A DNA stretch of 64,000 bases from Mallotus nudiflorus (lineage: Eukaryota > Streptophyta > Magnoliopsida > Malpighiales > Euphorbiaceae). Where the stretch lies: assembly GCA_947683625.1 (NCBI GenBank), contig CANTUR010000009.1, positions 819,501-883,500 of the forward strand, in the 5' to 3' direction. The notes beneath the pieces were generated by a model that made no database searches, was not told the DNA's origin, and saw only the letters and a list, made by a program, of their open reading frames with translations. The position numbers and the translations under genes are program-made. Position 1 is the stretch's first letter; each line of letters begins with the position of its first letter. Of this stretch, positions 23,369 through 35,759 are shown piece by piece.

Positions 23369-25316
23369 TGTAAGCATCCAATTTCGGGATGTAACTGTGC
23401 ACAATTGCGACATAAGCCCCTATGATGAAATTCATTCAAAAATTGAACTTGATTATCATTTTTTAGACTTTAAGGACTAAATTGCAACATTTTGTTAGGG
23501 TTTGATTGCAAATAAGTCAATTTTTCAGGTCTTTTGGTAATTAAAAGTTAAAAAAAAGAGTTGGCATTTAATGTCGATCGGCATTAGTGTAATGCTGACT
23601 GACATTATGTAATGCCAATCAACGTGTTCAAAATGCTTTAAAAATCAAAATTCTTATCAGGTTGTTTTTTAAGAGATGAGTCTATTCCTCCTTTGAAGGA
23701 AACTAGTACATGCAGACTCTGCTTTAAAAAGTGGAGTATGGATGCATGCGGGGGACTGGTTCTTTTCGAGAGGATTTTTTTGAAAGGCACACAAAAACAT
23801 AGAAAAAAATTAGAGAGAGACTGTAAGCACAAAAAACCCTAATTTTGGATACTGAAGTTTTCGAAAGCAATAGTCCAAAATCAATAATTTTGAATTTTAA
23901 CGGTGATAATCCAATCCGAGGGGCTCAAAAAGGGCATTTGCACAACATTTAAATATTCAGTGTTATTTTCTATTTCATTTTTTCTTTTTCTATTATTTTC
24001 AATATATGATTCTTCTTTTATTTTTTAGTTATTGTTTTGATTATTTGATTTCACTACTAATTTAATTACTTTTTTTTTGTTTTGATATGTGCATATGGAT
24101 TGAGGAGGATACTGCCTATCTTAAAATTGAGCAGAATGTCCATGGAATGCCATGGAAGAACCTGTGTTGTTTCCCAGTAGGATTTAGGATTTTTTTTTCT
24201 ATTTATTATTTTTTCCATTTTTTGGTGTTCTGTGTAGTTATTTTAATTTTTGAGTGTATAATTATTTAATTTTAATTTTGTACGTTGTTTGTAATAGCCC
24301 TAGTAGTGGGAATAGTGAAAATTTAATTTTTTGCACTTTAAAATTAATTAGTAATTAGGTTCAATTGGGTAAAAATCAATTAAAATCAATGATGGCAATA
24401 GCCTAAGTTAGGGTTTGCATGTAATTAATTTAGGGTTTTTTTTCTAGAAAATCATTATAATGTTTGTGTGATCCATTTTTTGTGTTTTGTTTATTTTAGG
24501 CTTGTTTTTTTATGTTTTTAGGCCCCAAGCCCACATTTAGGTCTAACACACTTAATAAATAGGCTTAAAAAAATGGTTTAGGTTTTTTAATAATTAAAAT
24601 CAATTTAGGCCCATTAGGTTAATTAGATTTTAGGCCCACTTAGTTAATTAAAACTTGTCTAGATTTAGCTCAGCCCACTTAATTGCATTTCTTTTAAAAT
24701 AAATAGACCTAGGCCCACATTTCACTTAAAATAAAACCAAGTGAGACTTAGGCCCACTAATTTAATTTTTTCTGTAAAATTGAATAGACTTAAGCCCATA
24801 TCTTAGAAAGACTAAAAAATAGATTTAGGCTCACTAATTAATAAAATGTAGGCCCACTTTTATTCCATTTCACTTATAAATAAAATGTAGATTTATCTCA
24901 CTTATAAAATAAAATTAACATAGTTTAGACATAGGGATATTGCCCTTTTGATGCATTTTTTTACTTGTAATTTTATTAACTTATTACCTTTTTGGGTAGA
25001 TGGATGTTAATTAGGGTTTAATAAAATTGCATGTAATTAGAGGATGAAATAATCATTTATAAAATTATTCTTAAATAACATGGGACTAAGAGAAGTTAGT
25101 ATTCCGTATCCAGAATCTACTGGTTGTGGTGCTAGCTTTCTTTTAGAGAATCGAGTACCACCTTTTCAATTTGTCCCAGTTATTACCCTGGGTGGCAACT
25201 CCTCATCTCCCCGCCATGTCTTTGTGATAGTGGTTAGTATGTTCTCTAAGGCCCTGAGCCTAAACAGTGTCGTGGTTGCTAAAATCTTGGAAGCACGCTA
25301 AACCCCACCGTCTACA
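23369..25316 (+). mobile_element. Solo LTR D, same family as element E, opposite orientation
   Basis: Begins TGTAAGCATCCAATTTCGGG and ends CTAAACCCCACCGTCTACA. These match the reverse complement of the two ends of the E LTRs (TGTAAACACCCAATTTTGGG and CTAAACCCCACCATCTACA). Duplication GTGTG at 23364-23368 against ATGTG at 25317-25321 (4/5). The interior is AT-rich with repeated AGGCCCA words (24500-24900). It is moderately diverged from the E LTRs. The open piece 25080-25301 is chance. Confidence 0.85.
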
Positions 25317-26213
25317 ATGTGCACTGAAGAATAGTGGAATAATTATTATGGAAAATGAAGTAGGTGAGCTAATTTTAAAAAGAATGGCTGATGAGTGGAG
25401 AGTATATATTGATTACCAAAAATTGAACTCAACCACAATAAAGGGCCATTTTCCATTCCCGTTCATTGACCAAATGTTGGAAAGGATAGCAAGGCATGCA
25501 TATTACTATTTCTTGGATGGTTATTAAGGTTATAGCTAGATTTTTATTTTTCTAGAGGACCAAGAGAAAACAATGTTCACATGCCTATATGGAACTTTTG
25601 TTTACCGATGCATGTCTTTCGGACTATGCAACACACCAGCTACTTTTCAAAGATGTATGATAATAATTTTTTCTAATCTTTTTGAGAACATCATAGAGGT
25701 ATTTATGGATGACTTCTCTATTTTTTATGATTCTTTTGAATTATGTTTGTCTAACTTTGATAAGGTCTTGAAAAGATATAAAGAAGCTAACCTTATTCTT
25801 AATTAAGGAAAAGTATCATTTTATAGTAGAGGAAGGGATAGTCCTTGGTCACAAGATTTTCAATATAGGGATCAAGGTAGATCAAGCTAAAATAAAGATT
25901 ATTGAGAAGTTACCACCTCCAACAACAATAAAAGGAGTTCAAGGATTTCTAGGATATGCAGATTTTAATTTGCATTTCATAAAAAAAAAATTTTTGATTG
26001 CTAAGCCTTTAACCCAATTATTAGTTAAAGATGCTCCTTTTGTATTTAATTATAATTGTTTAAATGCTTTCAATGGGTTAAAGGAGGCTTTGTTTTAGCA
26101 CCAATTATTTCACCTCCCGATTGGGCACTTCCTTTCAAGATCATGTGCAACACTAGTGACCATGCTATGGGGGTAGTGCTTGGTCAAAGGAAAGACAACA
26201 AGATCCATGTCAT
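25317..26213 (+). pseudogene. Element A reverse transcriptase core and start of RNase H
   Basis: Resumes directly after D with SGIIIMENE, then WRVYIDYQKLN, PFPFIDQMLERIA, FLDGY, the active-site box VFMDDFSIF (25573-25806; both Asp present), and YKEANLILN. From 25806 it is broken by frameshifts and stops. APIISPPDWALPF and MGVVLGQRKD (about 26096-26205) mark the RNase H entry. Element E interrupts at 26213 in the middle of a conserved block that resumes at 43686. Confidence 0.88.
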
Positions 26214-28314
26214 TGTAGATGGTGGGGTTTAGCGCATGCCTAAGATCTTAGCAATCGTGACACTATTTGAGCTCAAGGCTTTAGAGAACACACTAACCAC
26301 CATCACAAAGACATGGCATGGAGATAAGGAGTCACCACCTAGAGTAATAACTAGGTCAAATTGAAAATGGTGGTATTCAATTCTCTAAAAAAAAGCCAAC
26401 CCCATAACTAAGAGATTCTAGATACGGAATACTAACTTCTTTCAATCTTTGTTCTTTTACAATTACTTTATGAATTACTATGTTATCCTCTATTTACATG
26501 CAATTCCATATAAACCCTTAAAAAATCATCAACTCTAGGAAAACTAGTCATGAAATATACAAGTAAATAATGCATTTATCACAATCCCTAGGTTATTCTA
26601 ATCTACATTAATTTTAATTAAATGAGCTAAATTTGCATGTTTTAATTTATAAGTGAGCCTAAAGACTAGTGAGGCCTAATTCCTATTTAATTTTAATTTA
26701 AGTGAACTTGAGTTTATTTATTTTAATTCTAAAAATAGGCTTAAATCTATAAATTATGAAGTATTTAAATTAATAGGTCTAATTCTACATGTTTTAATTC
26801 TAGAGTGATTTTAAATCTACAAATTATGAAAAAACTTAAATTAAATGAGTTAAGTTTAAATTAATTAAATTAAATTAGGTGGGCCTATTTCTAATTAACT
26901 AAATGGGGCTAAGTTATCTCTACCCTAAATCTAATTAATTATGGGCCTAAAATACATCTCAATTAATTAAACAAAAAAAAACCTAAATTTAAATAGGTTA
27001 AAGCCTAATGTGGGCCTAAGGCCCAATACACATAAATATAAGCAAGTAAGTCCGAAAACAATAAAAATATCAAAACAAACAAATAAATGATCAAAAAATT
27101 AATTTAACTTCTTCTAAAAACCCTAATTTAATTAAAGTGACCATAAACAAATAAAACAAAACAATTAAACCCTAATTCTATCCACTTAAATCTAATTCAA
27201 TTTTAATTAAACAACCCAATGATTTCTATAACCAATAATTTTAATTAATTACCCAATTAAAACCCGAATTTCACTAACTAATTAATTAAAATAAAACATC
27301 CAGTCGTGCACACACAAAATTTCATTATTCCTATTATTGGGGTTATTACAATCAACTATTGAGAATAATAAAAGAAAAAGAAGAAGAAATAATACAATCC
27401 CAAAAATAAATAGAAATAAGACAATTAAATAAATAAATAAAAGCCTAGAAACTACATCTAGCTACAAGGTTCCATCCATGGCATTCTATAAACCTCTATG
27501 TATTTGGTTCTCCAAGAATGATCACCATGTAATTCCTTTTATAATCACCATCACAAAATGATAAAACAATGATTAGCGAATAAAATTATAATAAAAATTT
27601 AAATAAAATTGAAATTCAATAAAATCAAAAAGAACAATAAAAGAAAGTAAGGAGAAGATAATGCTTATGGATGTTGAATAAATTGCTCCTCAAACTAATA
27701 AGATCACCGCTGTTTTTAATAGGCCTTCAAAACTTGTTATCTTCTTCTAAAAAATCTCCAACAAATAAATCACCAAGAATTTTTTGTAGAAATAAATGCT
27801 CAAGATTGAGAATTGAGAGTTGAGTCCCCTTTCCAAGAGCCTTAGCTCTCCTTTTATAGGAAAAATAAAAAAAAAACCCTAGGTTCTACGTATTAAAGAG
27901 TTCCATTTTTAAAAGGACTTTATTTCCTAAAGATTTAGATAAATCCAAAAATGAATTTAAGAATATTTTTTAATCAATCAAAACTGAGGAAAAATGTTTT
28001 TTATTTTCTATAAAAATACAAAAAACAAATGAAAAATAAGTAATTCCAACCGGAATTATGTAATTCCGAATGGAATTACATAATTCCAATTTTTTTAATT
28101 CCAAAAAGACCCTCTAAAAGAAATTAAAATTTTCAATTAGGTCTTAAAAATTATTATAACTAAATCCCTTAAAAACCAATAAAGCTCTTTTTGAAAACGT
28201 ATTCAAACTTCTGAGATTTCAAACTTCAAGTGTTAAAGACCTACTTATAACATTTTCATCATTAGAATCCTTTATCACATCCATATTTTATTATCCCAAA
28301 ATTGGGTGTTTACA
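26214..28314 (-). repeat. Element E 3' LTR (left copy)
   Basis: The + strand begins TGTAGATGGTGGGG and ends GGGTGTTTACA. AT-rich with repeated GGGCCTAA words, and a patch at 28040-28100 of alternating AATTCC and GGAATTA words able to pair. Confidence 0.92.
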
Positions 28315-28332
28315 GTTGCCCCATTTATCACT
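28315..28332 (-). other. Element E polypurine tract
   Basis: The minus strand reads GTGATAAATGGGGCAAC immediately before the 3' LTR. Confidence 0.75.
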
Positions 28333-28534
28333 GTTTTCTTGACAAATTACGGCAAAGCAAATAAATAAACAATTTCTTAAGAACAGAAGTTTAGGTACTT
28401 ACTTGTGCTCCTTGAGGTTTATGCTTGTAAGTGATCATTGATTCACGATAAATTCTTGTGTTACCGTACAACACTAGGCATAATCCTAAGACATATAAGG
28501 AAACACTATACTTTGACATATAATATTAATTTAG
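28333..28534 (-). other. Element E spacer between PPT and minisatellite
   Basis: Noncoding AT-rich sequence; I see nothing specific. Confidence 0.4.
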
Positions 28535-29350
28535 AAGGATACATCATATTATACTCGGTCGTATGATGTTGACTATACTCGGTCGTATGATGTTGACTAT
28601 ACTCAGTCATACAGTCTAAATTGAAATGACACATTGCACTCTGTCGTACAATGTCAACTATACTTGGTCATATAGTTTGATTGAAATGACACATTGCACT
28701 CAGTTGTACAATGTTGACTATACTCGATTGTATAGTATGATTGAAAGGATACATCATACTCAATTGTATGATGTCGACTACACTCATGTGTATAGTCTGA
28801 ATTAAAAGAGGTATATTGTACTCGGTCATATAATGTTGACTACACTCAATCATATAGTTTGAATTGAAATGACACATTGCACTCGGTTGTACAATGTCGA
28901 CTATACTTGGTCATATAGTCTGAATTAAAATGACACATTGCACTTGGTCGTATAATGTTAACTACACTCGGTCGTATAATTTGAATTAAAATGGCACATT
29001 GCACTCAGTCGTACAATGTCGACTATACTCGTTCATATAGTTTGATTAGAAATGACACATTGTACTCGGTCGTACAATGTTGACTACACTAAGTTGTATA
29101 GTCTAAATTAAAATGACACATTGCACTTGGTTATACAATCCCACTACACTCGGTCATATAGTCTGAATCAAAATGACACATTGCACTTGGTTATACAATG
29201 TCGACTACATTTGGTCATATAGTATGAATTGAAATGACACATTGCACTCGGTCGTATAATGTCGACTACACTCGGTTGTATAGTTAAATTAAAATAGGTA
29301 CATTGTACTTAGTCATACAATGTCAACTACACTCGAACGTATACTCTGAA
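28535..29350. repeat. ~61-bp minisatellite array, about 13 units
   Basis: Units start with a word like ACACATTGCACTCGGTCGTA followed by ATGTCGACTATACTCGGTCATATAGT-like halves. Starts fall near 28631, 28691, 28749, 28812, 28873, 28934, 28996, 29057, 29118, 29179, 29240 and 29300. Each unit is two similar half-units, each carrying a CTCGGTCGTA-type core. Arrays just inside the 3' LTR are typical of large Tat/Ogre elements. The open frame inside it is a by-product of the period. Confidence 0.9.
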
Positions 29351-29624
29351 TTCTCTTATGCTAATAAGTCAATGAATTATCAAATTATATAGCATTGCAA
29401 TTTAGGACTAAATTGTAAGAGAAGTGTTGGACTTAAATGCAAATGAAGTTAAGGACTAAAGTGGGCATTTGCCACTTTAATATAAGTTTGGTGTTTTTCT
29501 GATTCATTTCTCATTTCCTATCCTTTTCTTTTCTTTGTTTTTCTTTTCCTTTCTCTTGATTTTCAAATTTTGTTTCTTCAATTATCTTTTCATCTAACCT
29601 CCAATTTGAGATCCATCTGATCCT
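29351..29624. other. Element E region upstream of the antisense PMD gene
   Basis: Noncoding. The T/C-rich stretch 29510-29580 (TTTTCTTTTC words) directly precedes the presumed start of the + strand gene and could be its leader or promoter region. No clear TATA box. Confidence 0.35.
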
Positions 29625-32240
29625 ATGGCTTACCCACAACACAGACTATGTGGAAGCAGCTCCAAAAAATTAGATCGAGTCATATCTCAACTATATTTCC
29701 CTTAAAACAGTATAGGGCTCAATGAAAGGGTAGAGGTGCTCCCTTTGACTTACTTGCACCTCCACAAATGCTCACAGGTTGGAGATGAGGTAAATTTCTC
29801 TTTTGTCTTTAATTCTGTAAAAAAATATATCCCTATTAATATATTAACATATTTATGCATGCAATTATAGAACATCTCTCATACAAAATTGCATAAAATT
29901 ATCAAATTTGAAGTAAATTTTTGCAAAATTAGCTTTAACATATCAGAGGACTAATAGAATTTAGTCAGATTTCTGAAATTTTTTGTTAGAAATATGAATT
30001 TTAGATTAAAATTTTTGGATTTTTGATTGGAAATCTAGAAATACCGATAAAAAATCTAGAAATCTTATTGGAATTCTAGATTTTCGATTTGAAATCCAAT
30101 CTTTTGATCTCTTTTTTCTTAAAGATGGAAATGAAAATAAAAAAAATTAAAAGTTAGTAAGGAAGGTAATCTTGTCATTTTCTAAATTTTATTTAGAAAC
30201 CACTAAAATTCTCAGGTTGCTTTTGCTTGGCTTGAGAACTCTTTCATGATTTATCGAGAGAGATAGTACAACACATTTGGGCATCTAGCTTTCAACACTT
30301 CATTACTACTCTATCGTTTGCTCAGGTAGGTCAGATCACTATTCACTTTTTGCTCTTACCAAGAGGTGGATGGATGCTACACATACCTTCCACACACAAG
30401 TGGGTGAGCTAACTATTTCTCCCATGAGCTTTTTTGCTATCACTAGGGTACCCTCAGGATCACCTTTGAGGGTACCCTAGTTCTTTTTTATATCCATTAC
30501 TGCACTCTTCCCAAGGATGTCAAGAGTCGTTATGTTCACAACTTGCTCGGGTTTGTTCTGATATGAAAGAATTTGAAGAATGTGCTTCATTCTTCTCTTG
30601 TTCAGGGTTTTAGGAGATTACCCACTACCACACCTTGCCAAATCCTTCAGAAGTAAGATGCTTCTTATTAATACTGCTAGGCACTATCCTCTTCTATGAG
30701 ACTAGTCATGAGGTTAGCATTGCGCTTTTTGGTCCCTTTCACGATCTTACTAGAGTTACTACTTTCGATTGGGGATCAGCAGCTCTTGCCTATCTCTACT
30801 ATAGACTGGATACTATTTGTAGAGGTGTTGTGACAATGTGTGGCTTTAGGCACATTTTGCATGTATGCCTTCTTTGTGTCTTCTACTCTTTTTAATTTTT
30901 TCTCTTTTATAACTCTTTTTCATTTCAACTATCTTTTCCTTTTCAGGTATAGGGCAGTAAGATCGGGGTGATCCAAGGCTTTAGCACTATTAGCACTAAT
31001 AAAAGTCTTCCATTGATGCAGAGATGGGGTTCTTCTTATTTTGCTAGTGTCAAGTATGACTTATAAACTTATTAGGACCAACTGAACTCTTTAGAGTAGG
31101 ACCTAGTAAGATAAATTTAATTGTTAGTATTTAATCAATTGTAAAAGTTAAATAAATTTTATTTGAATGAATTGGCAAGTTAGATTAGATTAGATGGTTA
31201 GTGCTGAAGACATCCAGTGATACATTTTCATGATTGCTACTGTAAGGCTTGAGACTATGAGGATCTTACTTCCTAGTTATGGTTAACAAATGTGGCATCT
31301 AGGTAAGCATGTTTATCATTGGCATATGGGACCTTCTAGGAGGCATGTTCCTTCTTCTATTCCTTCTTCCATGTTGAGGAGTTATAGGTTGACTAGTTTT
31401 GAGCTTAGAGCAGCTCTTGAGGGATATGATGCTTTGACACTGCTCGAGTGTTCTCGCCACTATTAGGAGTATATTCGAGAGAATCTCCTAAAATAGGTTC
31501 CCACAGATCCAGCTGAGGTATGCTTTCTATCATCATTCCTCCTTATCACTATCTTACTTCATTCTCTTTCATCACTGAGGATGACATTTATTCTCTTTGT
31601 AGTTTAAAGATGCTACTGATGTTGCTATGGAGGAGGAGACTAAGGGTGACACTGAAAGGATTGAGGATGAGGTTGAGCCTACTTAGCATAGTGGAGCTAC
31701 TCGAGGTGATACTTCCTAGATTACCATTCTGGGCGATATTCCCCTACTTGATAGGTCTATGTACTATTGGGCTCCTGTGGTGCAAACTCCCATTAAGCAG
31801 CACACGTACCTTGATATAGTTCAAATTCCTAGCTTTTCTCCTTATGATGTTTCACATGTGAGTGTATTTTTGCATTCCTAATCCTACATAAATTGACACT
31901 TATTGCTGAATTAGTAAATGTCATTTTACAGATCCCTCGAACACAGGTAGAGTATTTGTATAGACTTACCTCATCCCAGAGATTATTTACTATGCAGATC
32001 ACGAATAGTTGGAGGGTTAGTATTTACAATAAGTATCGAAATGTATGCATATTATGCATGAGATGGATGATTTTAAGTATTCTTAATACGATAGATCTAT
32101 ACTGGAGATTTGGAGTATGAGAATGAGAGGCTTCACAGACAACTTATTGGTCTTGACTTTAACGATTATACCCCTAGATCAAAGCGATGATCTTGGTAGA
32201 GGATGGAGTCCTTGGCCCGACACTGGAGCTTAGGATGATT
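29625..32240 (+). pseudogene. Plant mobile domain (PMD) gene remnant, antisense to element E, with introns
   Basis: Exon 1 probably 29625-29789 (MAYPQHRLCG start, one in-frame stop, donor GAG|GTAAAT). Intron to acceptor CTCAG at 30215. Exon 2 (30216 to about 30480) reads AFAWLENSF, a frameshift, then RWMDATHTFH and GELTISPMSFFAIT. The next coding block (30560-30858, open at 30635-30895) reads LLILLGTILF and FDWGSAALAYLYYRLD. The donor is CAT|GTATGCC at 30859 and the acceptor TTTTCAG at 30946; then STISTNKSLPL and QRWGSSYF. Later exons include an acidic stretch after an acceptor near 31601. These blocks are the conserved core of the aminotransferase-like plant mobile domain family (MAIN/MAIL1 and many transposon-borne copies). 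Host PMD proteins are nuclear and affect gene expression and silencing. Stops and frameshifts make this copy a pseudogene. Confidence 0.75.
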
Positions 32241-32636
32241 GATCTTTCATCTTTAAGACTTGTACTTTCATGATTGTATTTTCTTTTTTCCTATGAACTG
32301 TTCTCCCTTTAGTGAATGAATTATGAACTTTTGTTTTGGATCAAACCCTATAATTTAATGAATCTTCTCTCTCTCTCTCTTTTTGGTTGGAAATCTTGGA
32401 AATTCGATCAGGATTATAAAATTTTTATCATATTTCTAGAATTTCGATTGGAATTCTAGATTTTCGATCAGATTTTTGGAATTCTAATCGAAATTCTAGA
32501 TTTTCGATTGGAAATTTGGCTCCAGCTCCTTTTCCATTCTGATTTCTTATTTGAGTTTAATCCACACACGTAAAATCCTAGTCCCTTTAAATTAAAAATC
32601 CCATCCAGATTAAACCTTTATACCTGTATAAATAGC
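32241..32636 (+). other. Gap between the two antisense genes, with short A/T-rich repeats
   Basis: Contains a (TC)n-like run at 32367-32382 and, at 32390-32520, repeated words ATTCTAGATTTTCGATTGGA in both orientations. The same family of words occurs inside intron 1 of the PMD gene (29990-30115). Confidence 0.5.
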
Positions 32637-33900
32637 TTGTCAAAGGGTAGTTACCCATTCCTATCTTTTGCTTGCTTAATCATGACACAAGTCACCCTTA
32701 ATTTTATTATGAAGTTTCTCAAAAGCCTTAATGGGGATGACTGGAATAGACTACTACCCTATCATGTCAAATCTTTGAAATCCCTTCAGTATTTAAAAAT
32801 ATACCATAATTTTCTTCATGTTATTGCCACCTTATGGGACATCAAAGATCATGTATTTAGATTCAATGGACAAGAGTCATGTCCATTAATTAAGGAGTTT
32901 GTTGTTGTCCTTAGCTATTCTTTGGATGTAACTGCTGTGATTGCTCTTTATGATCTTGAGATGTAATTTCTCGGTAGATTAGTGACATTCTTTGATATGC
33001 CCCCAAGTGACATCTACATGTATGCACATAACCTTAGGACTATCAATCTTTCTTCTCTGATCACTTCTTATGGGACTAGGGATAAAAACAATGCAGCCTG
33101 GATTAGGACAGTCTCTTTTGCTTGTATGCCCAGTTTCTACTAATGGCTTCTAATGGAGATGCTGACACAAGAATTGTCAGTATCCTGGAACAAGTAGAAG
33201 TTTGAGCTAACCCTGTGCCTATTATACTTGATAAAACTATCATTGGGTTAGATAATTTTAGGGTTCAAAATTGATTATCAGGCAGTTTGCTTCTCCTTCA
33301 TATATGCAGCCCTTTTTTTGCCTAAACTGCCCTTTCAAGTTTTTAACTTAGCTTTTTTTTTTAGATTTGGCTATAAGAGAAATTGAGTCTACTTAATCCC
33401 CCTACCATTGCCTTGATTTATCAACCTCATCATTTACAATCTCATCTATTGAAGGTGAAGGGCAAGCGTACTATACATTAATGGATTGATTGGATGAAAG
33501 GCATTATTGACACTGAGATTACATGGATCTGTCCTTAGTGGAAGTTGAAGTTTGTGACCATCAACCTGTATGACCATTATGTTCTTGTTCCTGGGTTACA
33601 CTTTTCGACCTTATTTTCCCCGTCATGCCTTTGCCTTCAGTATGGTCATCCATAATTTATTATGACTGTTATACCTAACTTCGAAGGCTTCCCTTTGAGG
33701 CAAGATTTCTTAAAAAAAATGAAGAACTTGTGGCCTCGTAGAGCATTAGAGTGAAACATGCATTTGGATGTTGATATGACTATTGATGACAATTACAAGG
33801 CTTGGGTTATCATACAAGCTACATAACCACCAGGATTTGCTAAGTATAAAAGGACTCAAGTATTGCTAGATGAGTCACAGAAGAAGAAATAAAAATGAAA
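32637..33900 (+). pseudogene. DUF7745-like transposon-associated protein remnant, antisense to element E
   Basis: The open part 32637-32966 has a Leu/Trp-rich N-terminal segment, ATLWDIKDHVFRFNGQESCP followed by IKEFVVVLSY. This spacing (aromatic-Trp-Asp, Val-Phe-Arg-Phe, Cys-Pro, Glu-Phe) resembles the plant DUF7745 family found next to retroelements. After a stop at 32967, similarity continues through FFDMPPSDIY, INLSSLI and SFACMP (about 32975-33140), then with many breaks to Lys-rich codons near 33890. No catalytic motif is visible and function is unknown. The family name is from memory and could be wrong; the protein-like character of 32637-32966 is clear. Confidence 0.5.
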
Positions 33901-34312
33901 ATAGTATAGTGATCTCATAAGTCTAGTTTATTAGGCTCTCATGTTTTGTTTTTCCTTTAAGTCTTTATGCTTTGTAATAAAGATAGAATATGCAATATTT
34001 AAAAAAAAATTTAATTTTAATTTGATTCATTAATTAGGGCTAAAATGAGTACATTTATTACATCACATGACATAACTCCTGTTATCAGCTAGTCCTTTCA
34101 GATTTTCTAACTAAACATTTTTCTCTCACTTTTATTGCCCTAATTTTTGCCTTTCAGCCCTTTACGGGTTTTTTGATTAGCGGGATCACCTCTTATACCT
34201 TATTCCCTAATTTTTTCCTATCAGCCCTTTGTAAGTTTTTGAACAACGGGAATGTCTTAATTTTTGCTTGACTAGCCTTTTCAAGTTTTCTATCCAACAG
34301 ACTTCTTTTTTT
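33901..34312. other. Spacer between the DUF7745-like ORF and the end of pol
   Basis: T-rich on the + strand, with three diverged repeats of a phrase around CAGCCCTTTACGGGTTTT (about 34155, 34225, 34270). No coding sequence seen. Confidence 0.4.
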
Positions 34313-35460
34313 TTAAAGGTAGTATTTCTTGAGGTGATCTAGGTTAATTGGCTTAGTGAACTCATTCCTTTCTAAATTTGATATCTTTGTAGCTCCCTTA
34401 GGTAGGATTGTCTTGACTAAATATAGCCCTTCCCAATTTGGTCTGAATTTTCCTCTTGGATCAAATATCATTGCCCTTGACTGCTTTAGCGCCATATCTC
34501 TAGCCTTTATCTTTTCAAGTTTAACCTTCTTGTTAAAGGCTCTTTCTATCCTTCTCTGATAAATTTGAGTGTGAAATAGAGCCTCCATCCTTTCTCATCT
34601 AAAGACACAAGGTGGTCATATCTCTTTTGCATCCATTAACTCTCAAGGACTTTCGCTTCCATAATAACCCTTAAAGATTTAATTTCCATCTCTATAGGCA
34701 AAACTACTTCATAACTATATATTAATAAGAATGATGTCTGTCCTGTAGTAGTACACATTGTAGTTCTATATCCCCACAAAGGAAAAAGGAAGATACTCGA
34801 ACCAATCTTTTTGTGTTTTTACCATCTTGGAGAGGATTCTCTTTATATTTTTATTAGCCACTTCAACTGCACCATTTGCCTGAGGTTGATAAGGTGAGGA
34901 TTTATGATGCTCGATCCTATATCTTTATAATAATTTAGTTATCTCTGCCTAAAACTAAACACCATTGTCCATCACAATGTGATGCGGGATCCTGTACATG
35001 CAAATGAGATTCTTCTCAATGAATCTTGCCATCTATCTAGCTTTTAAAGTACTGAAAGATTATGCTTTTATCCATATAAAGAAATAGTCAATCACCACAA
35101 TATATTTATGCCCATTCGAGGCAGCTGGTCTTATCTCCCCTATTATATTTATCCCCTATGCTATAATGGGCCATGGAGATGTTAGAATATTTAGCACTAT
35201 AAGGGGAAGATGGTTGAAGTTTCTATGTATTTAGCATTGATGACATTGTCTCACTATCTGGGTATAGTCTCTTTCCATTCTCATCCAATAGTGCCCTTGT
35301 CGAATTATTTTCTTCATCAGAATCATCCTATTCATATGAGATCCACAAAACCCTGCATGAATTCTCATCGCCTATTCTGCTTCATCCTTCTTGAGACATC
35401 TTATTTGTATTCCATCATGCATTCTTTTGTATAATACCCTATCATGACTTGTATAATGAT
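34313..35460 (-). pseudogene. Element E integrase
   Basis: The C-terminal part (34313-34588) is well preserved: AFNKKVKLEKIKARDMALK, DPRGKFRPNWEG, YLVKTILPKGA, LDHLKKYYL, as in Tat integrases. The catalytic core lies upstream (34600-35440) in shifting frames, with a QPQANGAVE-like block near 34860-34890 and a zinc-binding region at about 35300-35440. Too broken for an intact triad to be confirmed. Confidence 0.8.
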
Positions 35461-35759
35461 GTGTAAGAACATGAAGGGCATATCTTTTTTTAAAAGTTGC
35501 CTCAACTAGGTATTTCCTTTCCTTGATGGATCTCTGGATGTCATAAAACCATGGCTTTTCTTCTAGGCCTATCTAAATACTCATAACTGATTCTTCGCCA
35601 TAACAAAGAGCTTTCATTTTCATTATCACTAAAGGCTTCATTATTAACCCTATCAGTTTCTCCACATTGAAGAGAGCATTGCCAAAGCATCCGCCATTTG
35701 ATTCTCATCTCTTGGTAAATGCATATAGATACATTTAGTGAAATTTCTCATTAACTTCT
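35461..35759 (-). pseudogene. Element E linker between second RNase H and integrase
   Basis: Decayed pol sequence in mixed frames; no motif I can assign. Confidence 0.45.

Noticed and set aside
25080..25301. 73-codon open frame and its continuation into RT
   Set aside because: It belongs to the solo LTR D. Only the part after 25316 is RT of element A; the fusion is a product of the insertion.
28535..29350. CRISPR-like regular array
   Set aside because: Units are contiguous, diverged tandem repeats of about 61 bases without unique spacers, in a plant retrotransposon.
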